A DNA stretch of 64,000 nt from Limnoperna fortunei (Eukaryota; Mollusca; Bivalvia; Mytilida; Modiolidae): positions 6,969,223 to 7,033,222 of the forward strand of contig OX104122.1 in NCBI GenBank assembly GCA_944474755.1, read 5' to 3'. A program made the position numbers and the translations under genes. Every line of letters starts with the position of its first letter. Position 1 is the stretch's first letter. The notes under the pieces were generated by a model that saw only the letters and a list, made by a program, of their open reading frames with translations, was not told where the DNA came from and searched no databases. Positions 14,249-25,715 of this stretch are shown piece by piece.

Positions 14249-15185
14249 CTTAGTTGGTCTACAGTATTTGTTGTCTAACACTAGTAAGACTACATTAACC
14301 TTAGTTGGTCTACAGTATTTGTTGGCTAGCACTAGTAGGACTACATTACCCTTAATTGGTCTACAGTATTTGTTGGCTAACACTAGTAGGACTACATTAA
14401 CCTTAGTTGGTCTACAGTATTTGTTGGCTAACACTAGTAGGACTACATTAACCTTAGTTGGTCTACAGTATTTGTTGGCTAACACTAGTAGGACTATATT
14501 AACCTTAGTTGGTCTACAGTATTTGTTGTCTAACACTAGTAGGACTACATTAACCTTAATTGGTCTACAGTATTTGTTGGCTAACACAAGTAGGACTACA
14601 TTAACCTTAATTGGTCTACAGTATTTGTTGTCTAACACTAGTAAGACTACATTAACCTTAGTTGGTCTACAGTATTTGTTGGCTAACACTAGTAGGACTA
14701 CATTAACCTTAGTTGGTCTACAGTATTTGTTGGCTAACACTAGTAGGACTATATTAACCTTAGTTGGTCTACAGTATTTGTTGGCTAGCACTAGTAGGAC
14801 TACATTAACCTTAGTTGGTCTACAGTATTTGTTGGCTAACACTAGCAGGACTACATTAACCTTAGTTGGTCTACAGTATTTGTTGGCTAACACTAGTAGG
14901 ACTACATTAGCCTTAGTTGCTCTACAGTATTTGTTGGCTAGCACTATTAGGACTACATTAACCTTAGTTGGTCTACAGTATTTGTTGGCTAACACTAGTA
15001 GGACTACATTAGCCTTAGTTGGTCTACAGTATTTGTTGTCTAACACTAGTAAGACTACATTAACCTTAGTTGGTCTACAGTATTTGTTGGCTAACACTAG
15101 TAGGACTACATTAACCTTAGTTGGTCTACAGTATTTGTTGGCTAACACTAGTAGGACTATATTAACCTTAGTTGGTCTACAGTAA
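14249..15185. repeat. 51-bp minisatellite array, about 18 copies
   Basis: Units of 51 bp begin TTAGTTGGTCTACAGTATTT and end GACTACATTAACC. The array joins the 86-bp array without a spacer at a shared TTGGTCT. A period of 51 leaves one frame open on each strand (LVGLQYLLANTSRTTLT on plus). I regard the ~310-codon frames as artefacts of the repeat. Confidence 0.94.
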
Positions 15186-15670
15186 TTAACAGCAGACACT
15201 AGTTGACATAGATTAATAGACGACTAACTATATTTTGTTTACAGTAATTGACGGTTACCACGAGTCGATCTGCAGTAAGCAACGGCTAACACTAGTGGTC
15301 TACAGGATTTGTTGGTTAACACTAGTTGTTCCACAGTAATCGTCGGTTAGCACTAAATGGTCTACACTAATCGAAGGCTTATACTAATTGGTCTACATTA
15401 GCCATAGTTTGTACACAGTAGTTGACGACTGACAATAGTTGGTCTGCATTAATCTACGGCTAACCATAGTTGGTCTACAGAAATAGACCGCTAACACGAG
15501 TTGATCTGCAGTAAGCGACGGCTAACATTAGTGGTCTACAGTAATGGACGGCTAACACTAATTGGTCTATAGTAATCGACGACTAGAACTAGCTAGCATG
15601 CAGTAATCGACGTCTAACACTACTTGGTCTTCAGTAATCGCCGATGAACAATAGTCGCGGGATGTCTACG
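15186..15670. repeat. Decayed edge of the 51-bp array
   Basis: Recognisable but strongly diverged relatives of the 51-bp unit, with TTGGTCTACAGTAAT and GACGGCTAACACTAG recurring at irregular spacing. This is the gradient expected where array ends escape homogenisation. Confidence 0.8.
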
Positions 15671-16315
15671 TTCAATAAATGACAAGAAATTATGTTACCA
15701 GGCGAATAAACATAGTTGATCGTTAGTGACCGACGTCTAAAAATAAAAATCTGAAGTGTCCTACAATTAACAAAAGTCGACCTCAGTCATCTGACTAACA
15801 ACAGGGACACGTAGTGAGGGTGCGACTAATTGGGTTGTCTGAAGTGACGGCTAACAACTCATGGGTTATTTATAAATAGATGCTTATATATAGGGTATTG
15901 TCATTATATCTTGCACAAGGAAGAGTGGTAATGCCTGAAAAATTGATCATGTCCGAGTTAAAGGCTAGGGCATTATCAATGTTTAAGTCAATACCACTGT
16001 CCCGAGTGCATTTAAGTATCATGCCCTCTCCAGTAACAAGCAACATAAAACTGTTTATTTTTAATTTATAAAAAAATATTGCATATGTACAACCTAAATA
16101 AGGTAAAAATGTCATAAAAATAAGAAAACTAACTGTGTATTGCCTAAAAAAACCAAACAATGATATACTAGTATCATGAGGTCAACATTCAAATCTTATA
16201 GCAAGCAGCTAGAAATGAATAATACAGTCTTAAACACATGGTATATAAATTCTTCAATAACATAAATATAATAGTCGCTTATATAGCTGACATTGTCATG
16301 ATACTTGACAACACT
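15671..16315. other. Unique AT-rich spacer
   Basis: No gene is supported. Overlapping open frames near 15870-16160 on both strands have no recognisable domains. Confidence 0.5.
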
Positions 16316-17330
16316 GCCGATAAGTTGTCACACGGACTAACTGTATGCCGATCAATTGTCACACAGACTAACTGTATGCCGATCAGTCGTCACACAGACT
16401 ACCTGTATGCCGATCAGTTGTCACAGACTAACTGTATGTCGATTAGTTGTCACAGACTATAACTATATGGCGATCAATTGTCACACGGACTAACTGTATG
16501 TCGATCAGTTGTCACAGACTTTAACTGTATGCCGATCATTTGTCAAAGACTATCTGTATGTCGTTCAGTTGTCTCAGACTAACTGTATTTTGATCAGTTG
16601 TCACACAGACTAACTGTATGCCGATTAGTTGTCACACAGACTAACTGTATGCCTATCATTTGTCACACAGACTAACTGTATGCAATCAGTTGTCACAGAC
16701 TAACTGTATACAATCAGTTGTCACACGAACTATCTGTATGCCGATCGGTTGTCACACAGACTAACTGTATGCAATCAGTTTTCACACGGACTAAATGTAT
16801 GCCGATCAGTTGGCACACAGACTAACTGTATGTCGATCGGTTGTCACATACTATAACTGTATGCCGTTCATTTGTCACACAGAATAACTGTATGTCGATC
16901 AGTTGTCACAGACTATAACTGTATGCCGATCATTTGTCACACAGAATAACTGTATGTCGATCAGTTGTCACAGACTATAACTGTATGCCGATCATTTGTC
17001 ACAAAGAATAACTGTATGTCGTTCAGTTGTCTCAAACTAAATTTATGCCGATCAGTTGTCACACAGACTATAACATGCCGATCAGTTGTCACACAGACTA
17101 ACTGTATGCCGATCAGTTGTCACACAGACTAAATGTATGTCGATCAGTTGTCACAGACTAACTGTATGCCGATCAGATGTCACAGACTATAACTGTATGC
17201 CGATCAGTTGTCACATACTATAACTGTATGCCGATCAGTTGTCACATACTATAACTGTATGCCGATCAGTTGTCACACAGACTAACTGTATGCCAATCAG
17301 TTGTCACAAAGACTAATTGTATCTCGTATA
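16316..17330. repeat. 31-bp minisatellite array, first stretch
   Basis: Roughly 30-32-bp units with the core ATGCCGATCAGTTGTCACAC followed by AGACTAACTGT. Units vary in length and sequence more than in the 48- or 86-bp arrays. The same family returns at 19226-20720 and briefly at 22350-22470. Confidence 0.92.
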
Positions 17331-17836
17331 AAATTTTTATTTCATACTTTATTTTCTCATACAAGTGCTGTTTTGTGTTTAAATAAACTAAAAACCCAAG
17401 TTTGATTATTTGTATACATGTACTTAAATTAATTTTTGTGCAAATTTCACACAAAATAAGTTTCAACTTATATCTTACATTTTGTCGTAAATTTTTCCCT
17501 GACTTTGATATGTGGATTGTCATTTTCATCGGTGTTCGGTATTTTGTTATAATAACTGTCATTTAATAATAGTGTATTTATGTAGACCAATGATTTGCGT
17601 GCTTTATACATAATAACTTGTGTAGCCAACCGTGCAAAAATATGAGCATTGAATATATGATTATTTTTGGTTTTCGTTTGAACGGCTGCCGTTGTCAAGG
17701 GACACTATGTGCCATGGAGTTTAAATACAGGTAAACTTTTAAATGTCGTCAAGTATTTCTACATGTATATAAGTCTACGGGCGGCATAATTTCGTCATGT
17801 GATAACTATGGGACATTGTTAATTGTAATATTTCTT
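17331..17836. repeat. Paralogous unique block A, left part
   Basis: Non-satellite DNA that recurs at 20721-21040 and 21778-21960 (block B). On the minus strand it contains a frame (17468-17698) beginning TTAAVQTKT and including ARLATQVIMYKARKS and KIPNTD. That frame stays open in block B too, see the next entry. Confidence 0.85.
17468..17698 (-). other. Unrecognised minus-strand frame shared by blocks A and B
   Basis: A 76-codon frame with no ATG at its start (it opens at TTG). Its paralogue at 20866-21051 keeps the frame: both read ARLATQVIMYKARKS, INTL, LND, KIPNTD and IKVRE. They differ by one whole-codon deletion and by several silent or conservative changes. Upstream, block B at about 21790-21825 continues the same frame (TTAAVQTKT) although an insertion separates it. 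This could be an exon or a mobile-element ORF remnant. No family is recognised and expression is unknown. Confidence 0.3.
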
Positions 17837-17847
17837 ACGTAATCAAT
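17837..17847. repeat. Target-site duplication, left
   Basis: ACGTAATCAAT, repeated at 19049-19059 on the other side of the LINE insertion. The empty paralogue near 21973-21983 has one copy in continuous context. Confidence 0.85.
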
Positions 17848-19048
17848 AACTTTATTCAATAATGCATAATTATACCCCTAAGGGTTGAAAGCATACAAAT
17901 AAACAATTACAAATAAACATTGAAACTTCAAATACACAAGATTGTTTAAGTGCATTTATAATAACAACTATATATGATAAATAAAAGTATTATCAGTAGT
18001 GGTGAATCATGCAATCACAGGTTCCACTTTCCTCAGTGACTTTTTTATAAATGGAGCAACGTGTGGCAAGTGATTCGATGACGACAATATTTTCATTAGG
18101 TTATTTATTTGTATTATGTCATTTTCCAGTTTGAAAGTTTTAATATTTTTATGTTCAAATTCATCTCTAATAGATTTGTATGTAGGGCATTTGAAGAAGA
18201 AATGGAATTCGTCTTCAATGTCATTTGTATGACAGTACTGGCATATTCTATTTTCTCTTTTTATTCGTTTATATCGCCCTTTTTCAATTTCTAAAAAGTG
18301 ATCACTTATTCGCATTTTGCATATATTTTTTCTATTTTCGAAATCAGTTTTCATAATGAAACTTTCAATTGTGTATTCAGTTTTAATTTGGCTGTATAGA
18401 AATATTTTATTGTCATTAGTAGATGATTTTAGTTTATTAAAGAATAAGTCTTCATATTTTTTTTCAATTTTTGTTTCATATTATTAAGAGATGTTTGATT
18501 CAAGTATTCTAATTTGTTTAAATCAATATCGTTTGATATGCATATATTATTCACATATGAATACCACGAATATGTTCCATTTGTATGAAGATTTTTTGAT
18601 AAAATAAAAGCATCGTCCAATAATGGATTGCTAGTGCGACTTAAAAATCTTATTAGATACTTGACGGATTGCATTTTAATGAATGTATCTAATGGATATT
18701 GAGCTAATTCGGCTCGAGCTGCTATATTAACTGCTTGTTTGCTGAGTCCCAATATAAATTTACAGAATTTCAAGTTTGATTTTTCTATGTAGCTAGTATC
18801 TATAAGTGAAATGATATCAAATTTTGGATTATCTTTGCTCCTGTTTAAAAATTTAATAACTTTTTCATAAAAGTCCATATACCAAATTTCTGAGTTATAT
18901 GTAAGGATTGGTCTAACTAAAGATTCAAAAAGTTTTTTATATACGTTTGAAGGTATATTTGTTAGTGGGTTTAAATATTTAAACATTGAGAACATTACTT
19001 TGTTTCCCTTTTTGGATAGTTCTAAATGAGAGGCGTGAAATTTTCCTG
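17848..19048 (-). mobile_element. 5'-truncated non-LTR retrotransposon (LINE), minus strand
   Basis: A ~1.2-kb insertion. Reading on the minus strand, 19048-18429 encodes the post-catalytic part of a LINE reverse transcriptase. It has KLFESLVRPILTYNSEIW, the LKFCKFILGLSKQA segment and AELAQYPL. A second frame, 18354-18007, carries a Cys/His cluster typical of LINE ends (CQYCHTNDIEDEFHFFFKC). The two are separated by a stop or frame break around 18428-18355. A ~150-bp 3' region ends GAATAAAGTT. Catalytic reverse-transcriptase motifs and endonuclease are missing (5' truncation), so it cannot move itself. It resembles CR1/L2-type elements; the clade is not certain. Confidence 0.88.
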
Positions 19049-19059
19049 ACGTAATCAAT
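19049..19059. repeat. Target-site duplication, right
   Basis: Second copy of ACGTAATCAAT flanking the LINE, see 17837-17847. Confidence 0.85.
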
Positions 19060-19225
19060 GGTACACTCAGTCAGGGACATTATATACTTCCGTTAATGTC
19101 ACTGATTCAGCATAAGAGAAATTCGCATGTAAAACTGGCACATACATGTATGCTGTTCTTGTCGCCCACGACGGAACGTTAATTATCAAACATGAAATTC
19201 AAATTCGCTATTATGTATTTAGTTT
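19060..19225. repeat. Paralogous unique block A, right part
   Basis: Continues block A after the LINE. It aligns with 21984-22066 and 22266-22345 of block B, including GTATGCTGTTCTTG and the stretch leading into the 31-bp array. Confidence 0.8.
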
Positions 19226-20720
19226 TATACAGGTCAGTTATCACACAGGCTATCTGTATGCCGATCAGTTGACACAGACTTACCATATGCCGATCAGTTG
19301 ACACAGACTAACCGTATGCCGATGACTTGTCACACAGACCAACTGTATGTCAATCAGATGTCACTAAGAATAACTATGCCGATCAGTTTTCACCGACTTA
19401 CTGTATGGCGATTAGTTGTCACAGACTTACTGTATGCCGATCCGTTTTCACACAAATTAAATGTATGTCAATCAGTTGTCACACAGACTAACTGTAAGCC
19501 AAGCAGTTGCCACATAGATTAACTGTAAGTCGATCAGTTGTCAAACACTAACTGTAAGTCGATCAGTTGTCAAACACTAACTGTAAGCCGATCAGTTTCA
19601 CGGACTTACTGTATGCCGATCCGTTGTCACACAGACTAACTGTATGCCGATCAGTTGTCACACAGAATAATTGTATGCCAATCAGTTGTCACATCGACTA
19701 ACTGTACAGATTAACTGTATGCCAATCAGTTGTCACACACTAGCTGTACGTCGATCAGTTGTCTAACTGTATGTCGATCAGTTGTAACTAACTGTATGCC
19801 GATCAGTTGTCTAACTGTGTGCCGATTCGTTTTCACACAGACTAACTGTATGTCGATTATTGTCACAGTCTAACTTTATGCCGATCGGTTGTCACACAGA
19901 ATGACTGTATGCCGATCAGTTGTCACAAATACTAACTGTATGCCGAACAGTTGTCACAGTTTAACTGTATGCCAATAAGTTGTCACAGACTTACTGAATG
20001 CCCATCAGTTGTCACATACTTACTGTATGCCGATCAGTTGTCACACACTAGCTGTACGCCGATCAGTTGTCACTGTATGCCGATCAGTTGTCTAACTGTG
20101 CCGATTCGTTTTCACACAGACTAACTGTATGTCGGTTATTGTCACAGTCTAACTTATGCCGATCAGTTGTCACACAGAATGGTTGTATGCCGATCAGTTG
20201 TCACACAGACTAACTGTATGCCGAACAGTTGTCACAGATTAACTGTATGCCAATCAGTTGTCGCAGATTAACTGTATGCCGATCAGTTGTCACATACTTA
20301 CTGTATGCCGATCAATTGTCACACACTAGCTGTACGTCGATCAGTTGTCTAACTGTATGCCGATCAGTTGTCACTAACTGTATGCCGATCAGTTGTCTCA
20401 CTGTGTGCCGATTCGTTTTCACACAGACTAACTGTATGTAGATTATTGTCACAGTCTAACTTTATGCCGATCAGTTGTCACACAGAATGGCTGTATGCCG
20501 ATCAGTTGTCACACAGACTAACTGTTTGCCGAACAGTTGTCACAGATTAACTGTATGCCAATCAGTTGTCACAGATTAACTGTATGCCGATCAGTTGTCA
20601 CATACTTACTGTATGCCGATCAGTTGTCACACACTAGCTGTACGTCGATCAGTTGTCTAACTCTATGCCGATCAGTTGTCACACAGACTAACTGTATGTC
20701 GTTCAGTTTTCACAAAGACT
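19226..20720. repeat. 31-bp minisatellite array, second stretch
   Basis: Same family as 16316-17330, with many shortened units (GATCAGTTGTCTAACTGT). A ~310-bp stretch around 20040-20330 recurs near 20290-20680 with the same order of variants, so groups of units have been duplicated together. Confidence 0.92.
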
Positions 20721-21040
20721 AATTAAATCTTGTATAAAGTTTTTATTTCATACTTTCATACTTTATTTCCTAATAAAAGTGCTGTATTGTTGTTTAAATA
20801 AACTTAAAACCCAAGTTTGATTTTTTGTATACATGTACTAAAAAATTTTATAAAAAAACTTATATCTAACATTTTGTTGTGAAATTTTCTCTGACTTTGA
20901 TTTGTGGATTGTCAGTTTTATCGGTGTTCGGTATTTTGTTATTACCGTCATTTAATACTAGTGTATTTATGTCGACAAATGATTTGCGTGCTTTATACAT
21001 AATAACTTGTGTAGCCAACCGTGCAAAATATGAGCATTGT
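20721..21040. repeat. Paralogous unique block B, left part
   Basis: Copy of 17331-17640. It carries the minus-strand frame 20866-21051 whose relative lies at 17468-17698. Similarity stops at GAGCATTG near 21037, where foreign DNA begins. Confidence 0.85.
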
Positions 21041-21777
21041 TCACTAGACACCCAGGTGATCGAAACACTCCTTTTAAAATTCCGGGGCGACTTGATCAGA
21101 GTGGCAACAGTCTATTACTTAGTCTATAACTCCAGGACGACATCATCAGAGTGGCAACAGTCTATTACTTAGTCTATAACTCCTGGACGACTTGATCAGA
21201 GTGGCAATCAGTCTATTACTGAGTCTATAACTCCGGGACGACTTGATAAGAGAGGCAACAGTCTATTACTGAGTCTATAATTCCGGGACGACTTGATCAG
21301 AGTGACAACAGTCTATTACTCCGGGACGACTTGATAAGAGTGACAACAGTCTATACTGAGTCTATAACTCCGGGACGACTTGATCAGAGTGACAACAGTC
21401 TATTACTGAGTCTATAACTCCTGGACGACTTGATCAGAGTGACAACAGTCTATTACTGAGTCTATAACTCCTGGACGACTTGATCAGAGTGACAACAGTC
21501 TATTACTGAGTATATACATGTAAGTTTTATTGTTTGTTGACAGAATATTGTATTAACCAGATATTTGGTTACGGAAGTTTTCAATATATTTTCCTTTTTA
21601 TTATTTTTAAAATTTTAAAAAGGGAAATTTTTAGACAACTGTACTTTATATTTAGGCTCCCAGTCACTAATACAGTAAAAATAAATTCATTATTTTAATC
21701 AAAGTACATAGACAAAACTCCATTGATTCTGTTAAATTTTTCGTATTACCAATTTTCAATTGGAAAATGGAAAAATA
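21041..21777. repeat. Insertion in block B holding a 50-bp tandem array
   Basis: DNA absent from block A. The first half (about 21085-21520) is about nine copies of a 50-bp unit with GACGACTTGATCAGAGTG, CAACAGTCTATTACTGAG and TCTATAACTCC. The second half is AT-rich and unique. No terminal repeats or target duplication were resolved. Confidence 0.8.
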
Positions 21778-22066
21778 ACATTGAATATATGACTATTGTT
21801 GGTTTTCGTCTGAACGGCGGCCGTTGTCAATGGACACCATGCGCCATGGAGTTTAAATACAGGTAAAGTCGAACTGCATACTTTTAAATGTCGTCAAGTA
21901 TTTCCATATAAGTCTACGGGCGGCCTAATTTCGTCGTGTAACTAAGGGACATTGTTAATTATAATATTTCTTACGTAATCAATGGCACATTCAGTCAGGG
22001 ACATTATATACTTCGTTAATGTCATTGATTCAGCAAAAGAGAAATTCGAATGTAAAACTGGCAAAT
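21778..22066. repeat. Paralogous unique block B, middle part (empty LINE site)
   Basis: Aligns with block A 17650-17847 and 19060-19150 and runs through the LINE target (TTACGTAATCAATGG) without interruption. It shows the pre-insertion state. Confidence 0.85.
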
Positions 22067-22265
22067 GCAATAGACAATAGACAAATTTATTTAATCTAAT
22101 TATGGAGCCCCCTGAGAGGCAGAACAATTATTCATAACAAAACAAAATGAGTAAAAATCAAAATATCAAAACATGTGATTAGTCTAATTAGTTTTAATAA
22201 CATGTCAATTACATATACAAAACAGTTTTATGATAAAAACAAATTAATTTTAGTCTCTGTCTGGA
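22067..22265. other. ~200-bp insertion in block B
   Basis: Sequence without a counterpart in block A, between GTAAAACTGGCA and TATGCTGTTCTTG. It contains ACAAATTTATTT and CCCCCTGAGAGGCAG and may be a LINE or SINE tail in minus orientation. No target duplication was resolved. Confidence 0.5.
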
Positions 22266-22470
22266 TGAGAGGTATGCTGTTCTTGCGGCCCACGGCGGAA
22301 CGTAAATCAAGCATGAAATTCAAATTCGCTATTATGTTATTAGTTTTATACCGCTCAGTTGTCACACATACTAACTGTTTACCGCGCTCATTTGTAACAC
22401 AGACTAACTGTTTACCTCTCAGGTGTAACACAGAATAACTGTTTACCGCTCAGTTGTCACACAGCAATTG
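22266..22470. repeat. End of block B and a short 31-bp array
   Basis: Matches 19165-19240, then three or four diverged 31-bp units (CTCAGTTGTCACACA with ACTAACTGTTTACC). The pattern array, unique block, array thus occurs twice, pointing to an old tandem duplication. Confidence 0.75.
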
Positions 22471-22683
22471 TTTTTGGTGAGAAATCATAACTGTTGACCA
22501 ATCCTTGTTATGACTGGAGTCGAGCACACCCTGTTCGCATTGATACTCAAACGCAGTGTTCGTAGGTGCGCAATCAAAAGCAGACGAGTTATTACTTGAC
22601 CACTCGGCCATAGAGACACCACAATGAGTATCTGGGCATTATGATAAACAAATTTGCTATAAAATAGACAAGAATACGACTGA

Positions 22684-22785
22684 GACAACCCGGATCGTGA
22701 CAACTCGGACCGTAATAGGACAAGTCGGACTGTATTATGCCGAGCGGTTCTTACTATGCTCCGAGTTGTCACGATCTGAGTTGTC
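22684..22785. repeat. 25-bp inverted repeat
   Basis: Arms 22684-22708 and 22761-22785 pair with two mismatches (GACAACCCGGATCGTGACAA against its complement). The 52-bp loop itself contains further GGAC/AGTCGGAC repeats. Confidence 0.8.
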
Positions 22786-22804
22786 TGGTTGCCATAGACA
22801 ATAG

Positions 22805-22883
22805 TACGAGAATCTTCTGCCGTCCAATGCTTTTTTCGCATGGTCAAACTTAAAAAACCGTTGGATGGCAGAGGATTCTCGGA
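22805..22883. repeat. 23-bp inverted repeat
   Basis: Arms 22805-22827 (TACGAGAATCTTCTGCCG...) and 22861-22883 (...GGCAGAGGATTCTCGGA) pair with about three mismatches across a 33-bp loop. Confidence 0.75.
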
Positions 22884-25343
22884 CTACATAGATAAGTGTT
22901 AATTGCATAATTTTTAATAAATCATTATATTGTATATTTCCCTCTACAATCGATCTCTAGTAATTATGAAATTATGCTGAAAATTTGTTTACCAGAAATC
23001 AAAGTGAATATACCAATATGTGATTGTCTAACTTTAAAGAAATTATCCATCTCTGGTTGTATTGTTTTTAAAATTTTGTTAAAATTTGTGTGTTCGAGAA
23101 TTCAGTTGTTTTTACTACATAATTTATTTGTTTCTTAACACGATGAATTTAGGAAATAAATACGCTTTCAAATCCGTGATAATAATCGCAAGCTAATTGC
23201 GACAAGGTCGGGACCAGCAGTATTGGCTTTAAGAGCAATTCAAGAATGGGGTATCTGCGCATTGAAAAAGGACGACTTCAAGGTAACGAGCTTAAAGAAA
23301 TGTTTTAATGAACACAATTTATGTGTTTAATGTTAACTCCACGTCACTGACAAATTTCTAGTACACTGCCACAGCTAGATTTTAATGTCATCGAGTTCTG
23401 CTTCAGATATCGGTCATAATCTGCCATGCCATGTGCTTACTGCGGAACCGTGGCTCTTTATTGCTTGGCTTAATATTTGAACAAAGGGCCAAAAGAGATA
23501 TACGGTTCAACAGCTACATCGCTATTAACGTCCTGTGTGCGTGTTTGAAAAAGAGGGGGGGGGGGGTAATGATCGGCAGTTATCGTGTCTTTCCGTCGAA
23601 CATCGTGGAAAGCTCAAAGAAAAATGTTCCCAAACAAGTTATAATAAAAATTGAATCATTTTGACATTAGATTTGTTTTTAAAGATTTGCATTAACATGT
23701 ATTAGATCTATACTAAAAGGTACGCCCCCATCAGAGGGTGGACAGGGAAGTGGGATACAGGGAGAGAGTGGGGAGAAATGAGCAGTAGGGAGGGAGAATG
23801 GAGTAGAGACGTAAATACAAAGTGCAGATAACTCCCGATAAGTATGTTCGCGCATGACTGAACTTTTTCACTGCTTGGGTGGTGTTGCTTTACCTTACGG
23901 CCTTCAGTTGGAAGGAAAACAATAGGAGAGTATCAAATGTATTTTATGAATATTCATGAGGGATTACATCACATTTACCGTATATATCTGCTACAGTTTG
24001 TGTCCGTGATTAGGTTGGGAAAACCAGAATTCAAAATTTTGTTGATCGTTTAAAGTTAGTTATTTGCACAGTATATTAATGAAACTTCTATACTAAATGC
24101 CAACCCCCCTTTGAAAAATTTGTTTGCTAGCATTTTTTCATTATTTTATATTTTACCTTGTTATTACGAAAATTCAGTAGAAAAAACGTAGATACAACAA
24201 CCTGTCCATGTTTTATAGTATGCCTCTGTATTTAAGTTGTTACAAATCATCCTTGACTTTGGCTACGGAAATTTCACATAATAAGTCAGCCATTTTTGTT
24301 TCTTAAGGGACCTTACGATGTTTACAAATGTTCGTCTGCTTTCGTGACGTTCAATGGTATTCGGACAAACCGCGAGACTTTTCCCGCCTAAACTGCAGAC
24401 GACATCACCCGAAGGATTTCGAGTAGACAACAATCGATTGTTCCTAAAGTACAGTTCCGTTCTAATTAAGGTCAAATTTTAGTATGAAAAATCGCCCGTT
24501 CAAAACTAAAAAACCGCTTGATTTCAAAACGCTGAATATCTCGGGGAAATAATTATTGATTTCAAAAAGGTCCCTTCTTGATCTAAAAAAGGAGCATAAG
24601 CTGAACCATACGCGGTAAGCAGTTTTCATTTGTAACGCAAAAAACACTATACAACCTACGTCAACACTTACTATACAGAACAATATTTTATACATCTTTT
24701 AAAAGATTTTATAATAAAACTAAATTAAAACCACCGTGTTCATATTTAAAAAAAGTTATAAATGTCCTACCCCATTGTGTCATGACGCAGTTACCTCCCA
24801 TGTAATACATGATCAAGTACGGTAAATCACTCTTCAATGTGAAAACACAAAAAGACTGCTTTTGTATGTGAAAATCTTGCAGACAGATTGAGACAATATT
24901 TTTGTCAAACTACTTGCTATTAAAGCATTTTGAGTTAATATTTATGTAGGTTAAGTTCATTTTAATCAAGCCAAATATTAATTTCAATTTATATTACAAT
25001 TTTAGAATTTTTTTTATATAATTGTTTTGTCACATGTTTGTGGAAACAGTTTTGTGTCAAGATCAAATTTTTTGAAAAGAATAAAATGTAAATTTCTTTT
25101 ACATACAAATAGATATTTTAAAAATTAAACTGTTTTTCAAAGTGTCACGAATTCCTCTTTAAAATGATGTGTTGTATTTAAATTGTGCAAGACTTTTAAA
25201 ATTTTATTTTGCGTCCCTAAATGGAGCCGAAGGGAGGGAGGAAGGAGAAAGGTATTCCCTGTCCAAACCCTCCCCCATGAGCTCAGCGTTTTGCTTGTTC
25301 AATATTAAATTAATGCAATATCGTCTTCACTGTTTTATTCAAC

Positions 25344-25500
25344 TCGACTCCAATCTTAATTGACAAGGATTGCCAGTTTTCCTACCGCAGGTCGGGGGTT
25401 CTCTCCGGGTACTCCGGCTTCCTCCCCCAATAAAAACTGGACGCCATGAAATAGCTGAAAAATTGCTGAAAGTGGCGTTAAAACACCATTCAAATAAAAC
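25344..25500 (+). mobile_element. 5'-truncated SINE
   Basis: Matches the 3' two thirds of the SINE at 45710-45975: CTTAATTGACAAGGATTGCC, then the GC-rich central part ACTCCGGCTTCCTCCCCC, then GCTGAAAGTGGCGTTAAA at the tail. The tRNA-like head is missing. Confidence 0.8.
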
Positions 25501-25715
25501 AAAATCAACAAGAGAAAATGTTGTGTATTGACCATTGTAAAGATCTGATTGGTTGATATAAATAATTATTATTGGGGTCTTTCTCAGTAACTCATTCCAA
25601 TTTTAATTATCCACAGTTTTATGGGAATAATATAATGATAATTTACTTATTCATATTTCATGGCATGATTTTATTCAAGAAAAAAACTACATTTAACATT
25701 TTATATTTATTTTAA

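Larger units (their letters stand above)
22471..25343. other. Unique non-coding region with palindromes and a poly-G run
   Basis: No gene is supported. It holds two inverted-repeat pairs (listed separately), a run of 12 G at 23555-23566, and AG-rich sequence at 23735-23815. Short frames on both strands, including 120 codons at 22485-22847 minus, lack recognisable domains and overlap palindromes. Confidence 0.55.

Noticed and set aside
14237..15199. Two ~315-codon frames on opposite strands
   Set aside because: Both arise from a 51-bp repeat without stops in one frame per strand; a 17-residue repeat on both strands at once is a period artefact.
16316..20720. CRISPR-like array (regular ~31-bp units)
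   Set aside because: Units are contiguous and lack unique spacers; the genome is eukaryotic; no cas genes. It is a minisatellite.
22485..22847. 120-codon minus-strand frame
   Set aside because: Lies across two palindromes; Arg/Ser-rich product without a domain; no splice or codon support.
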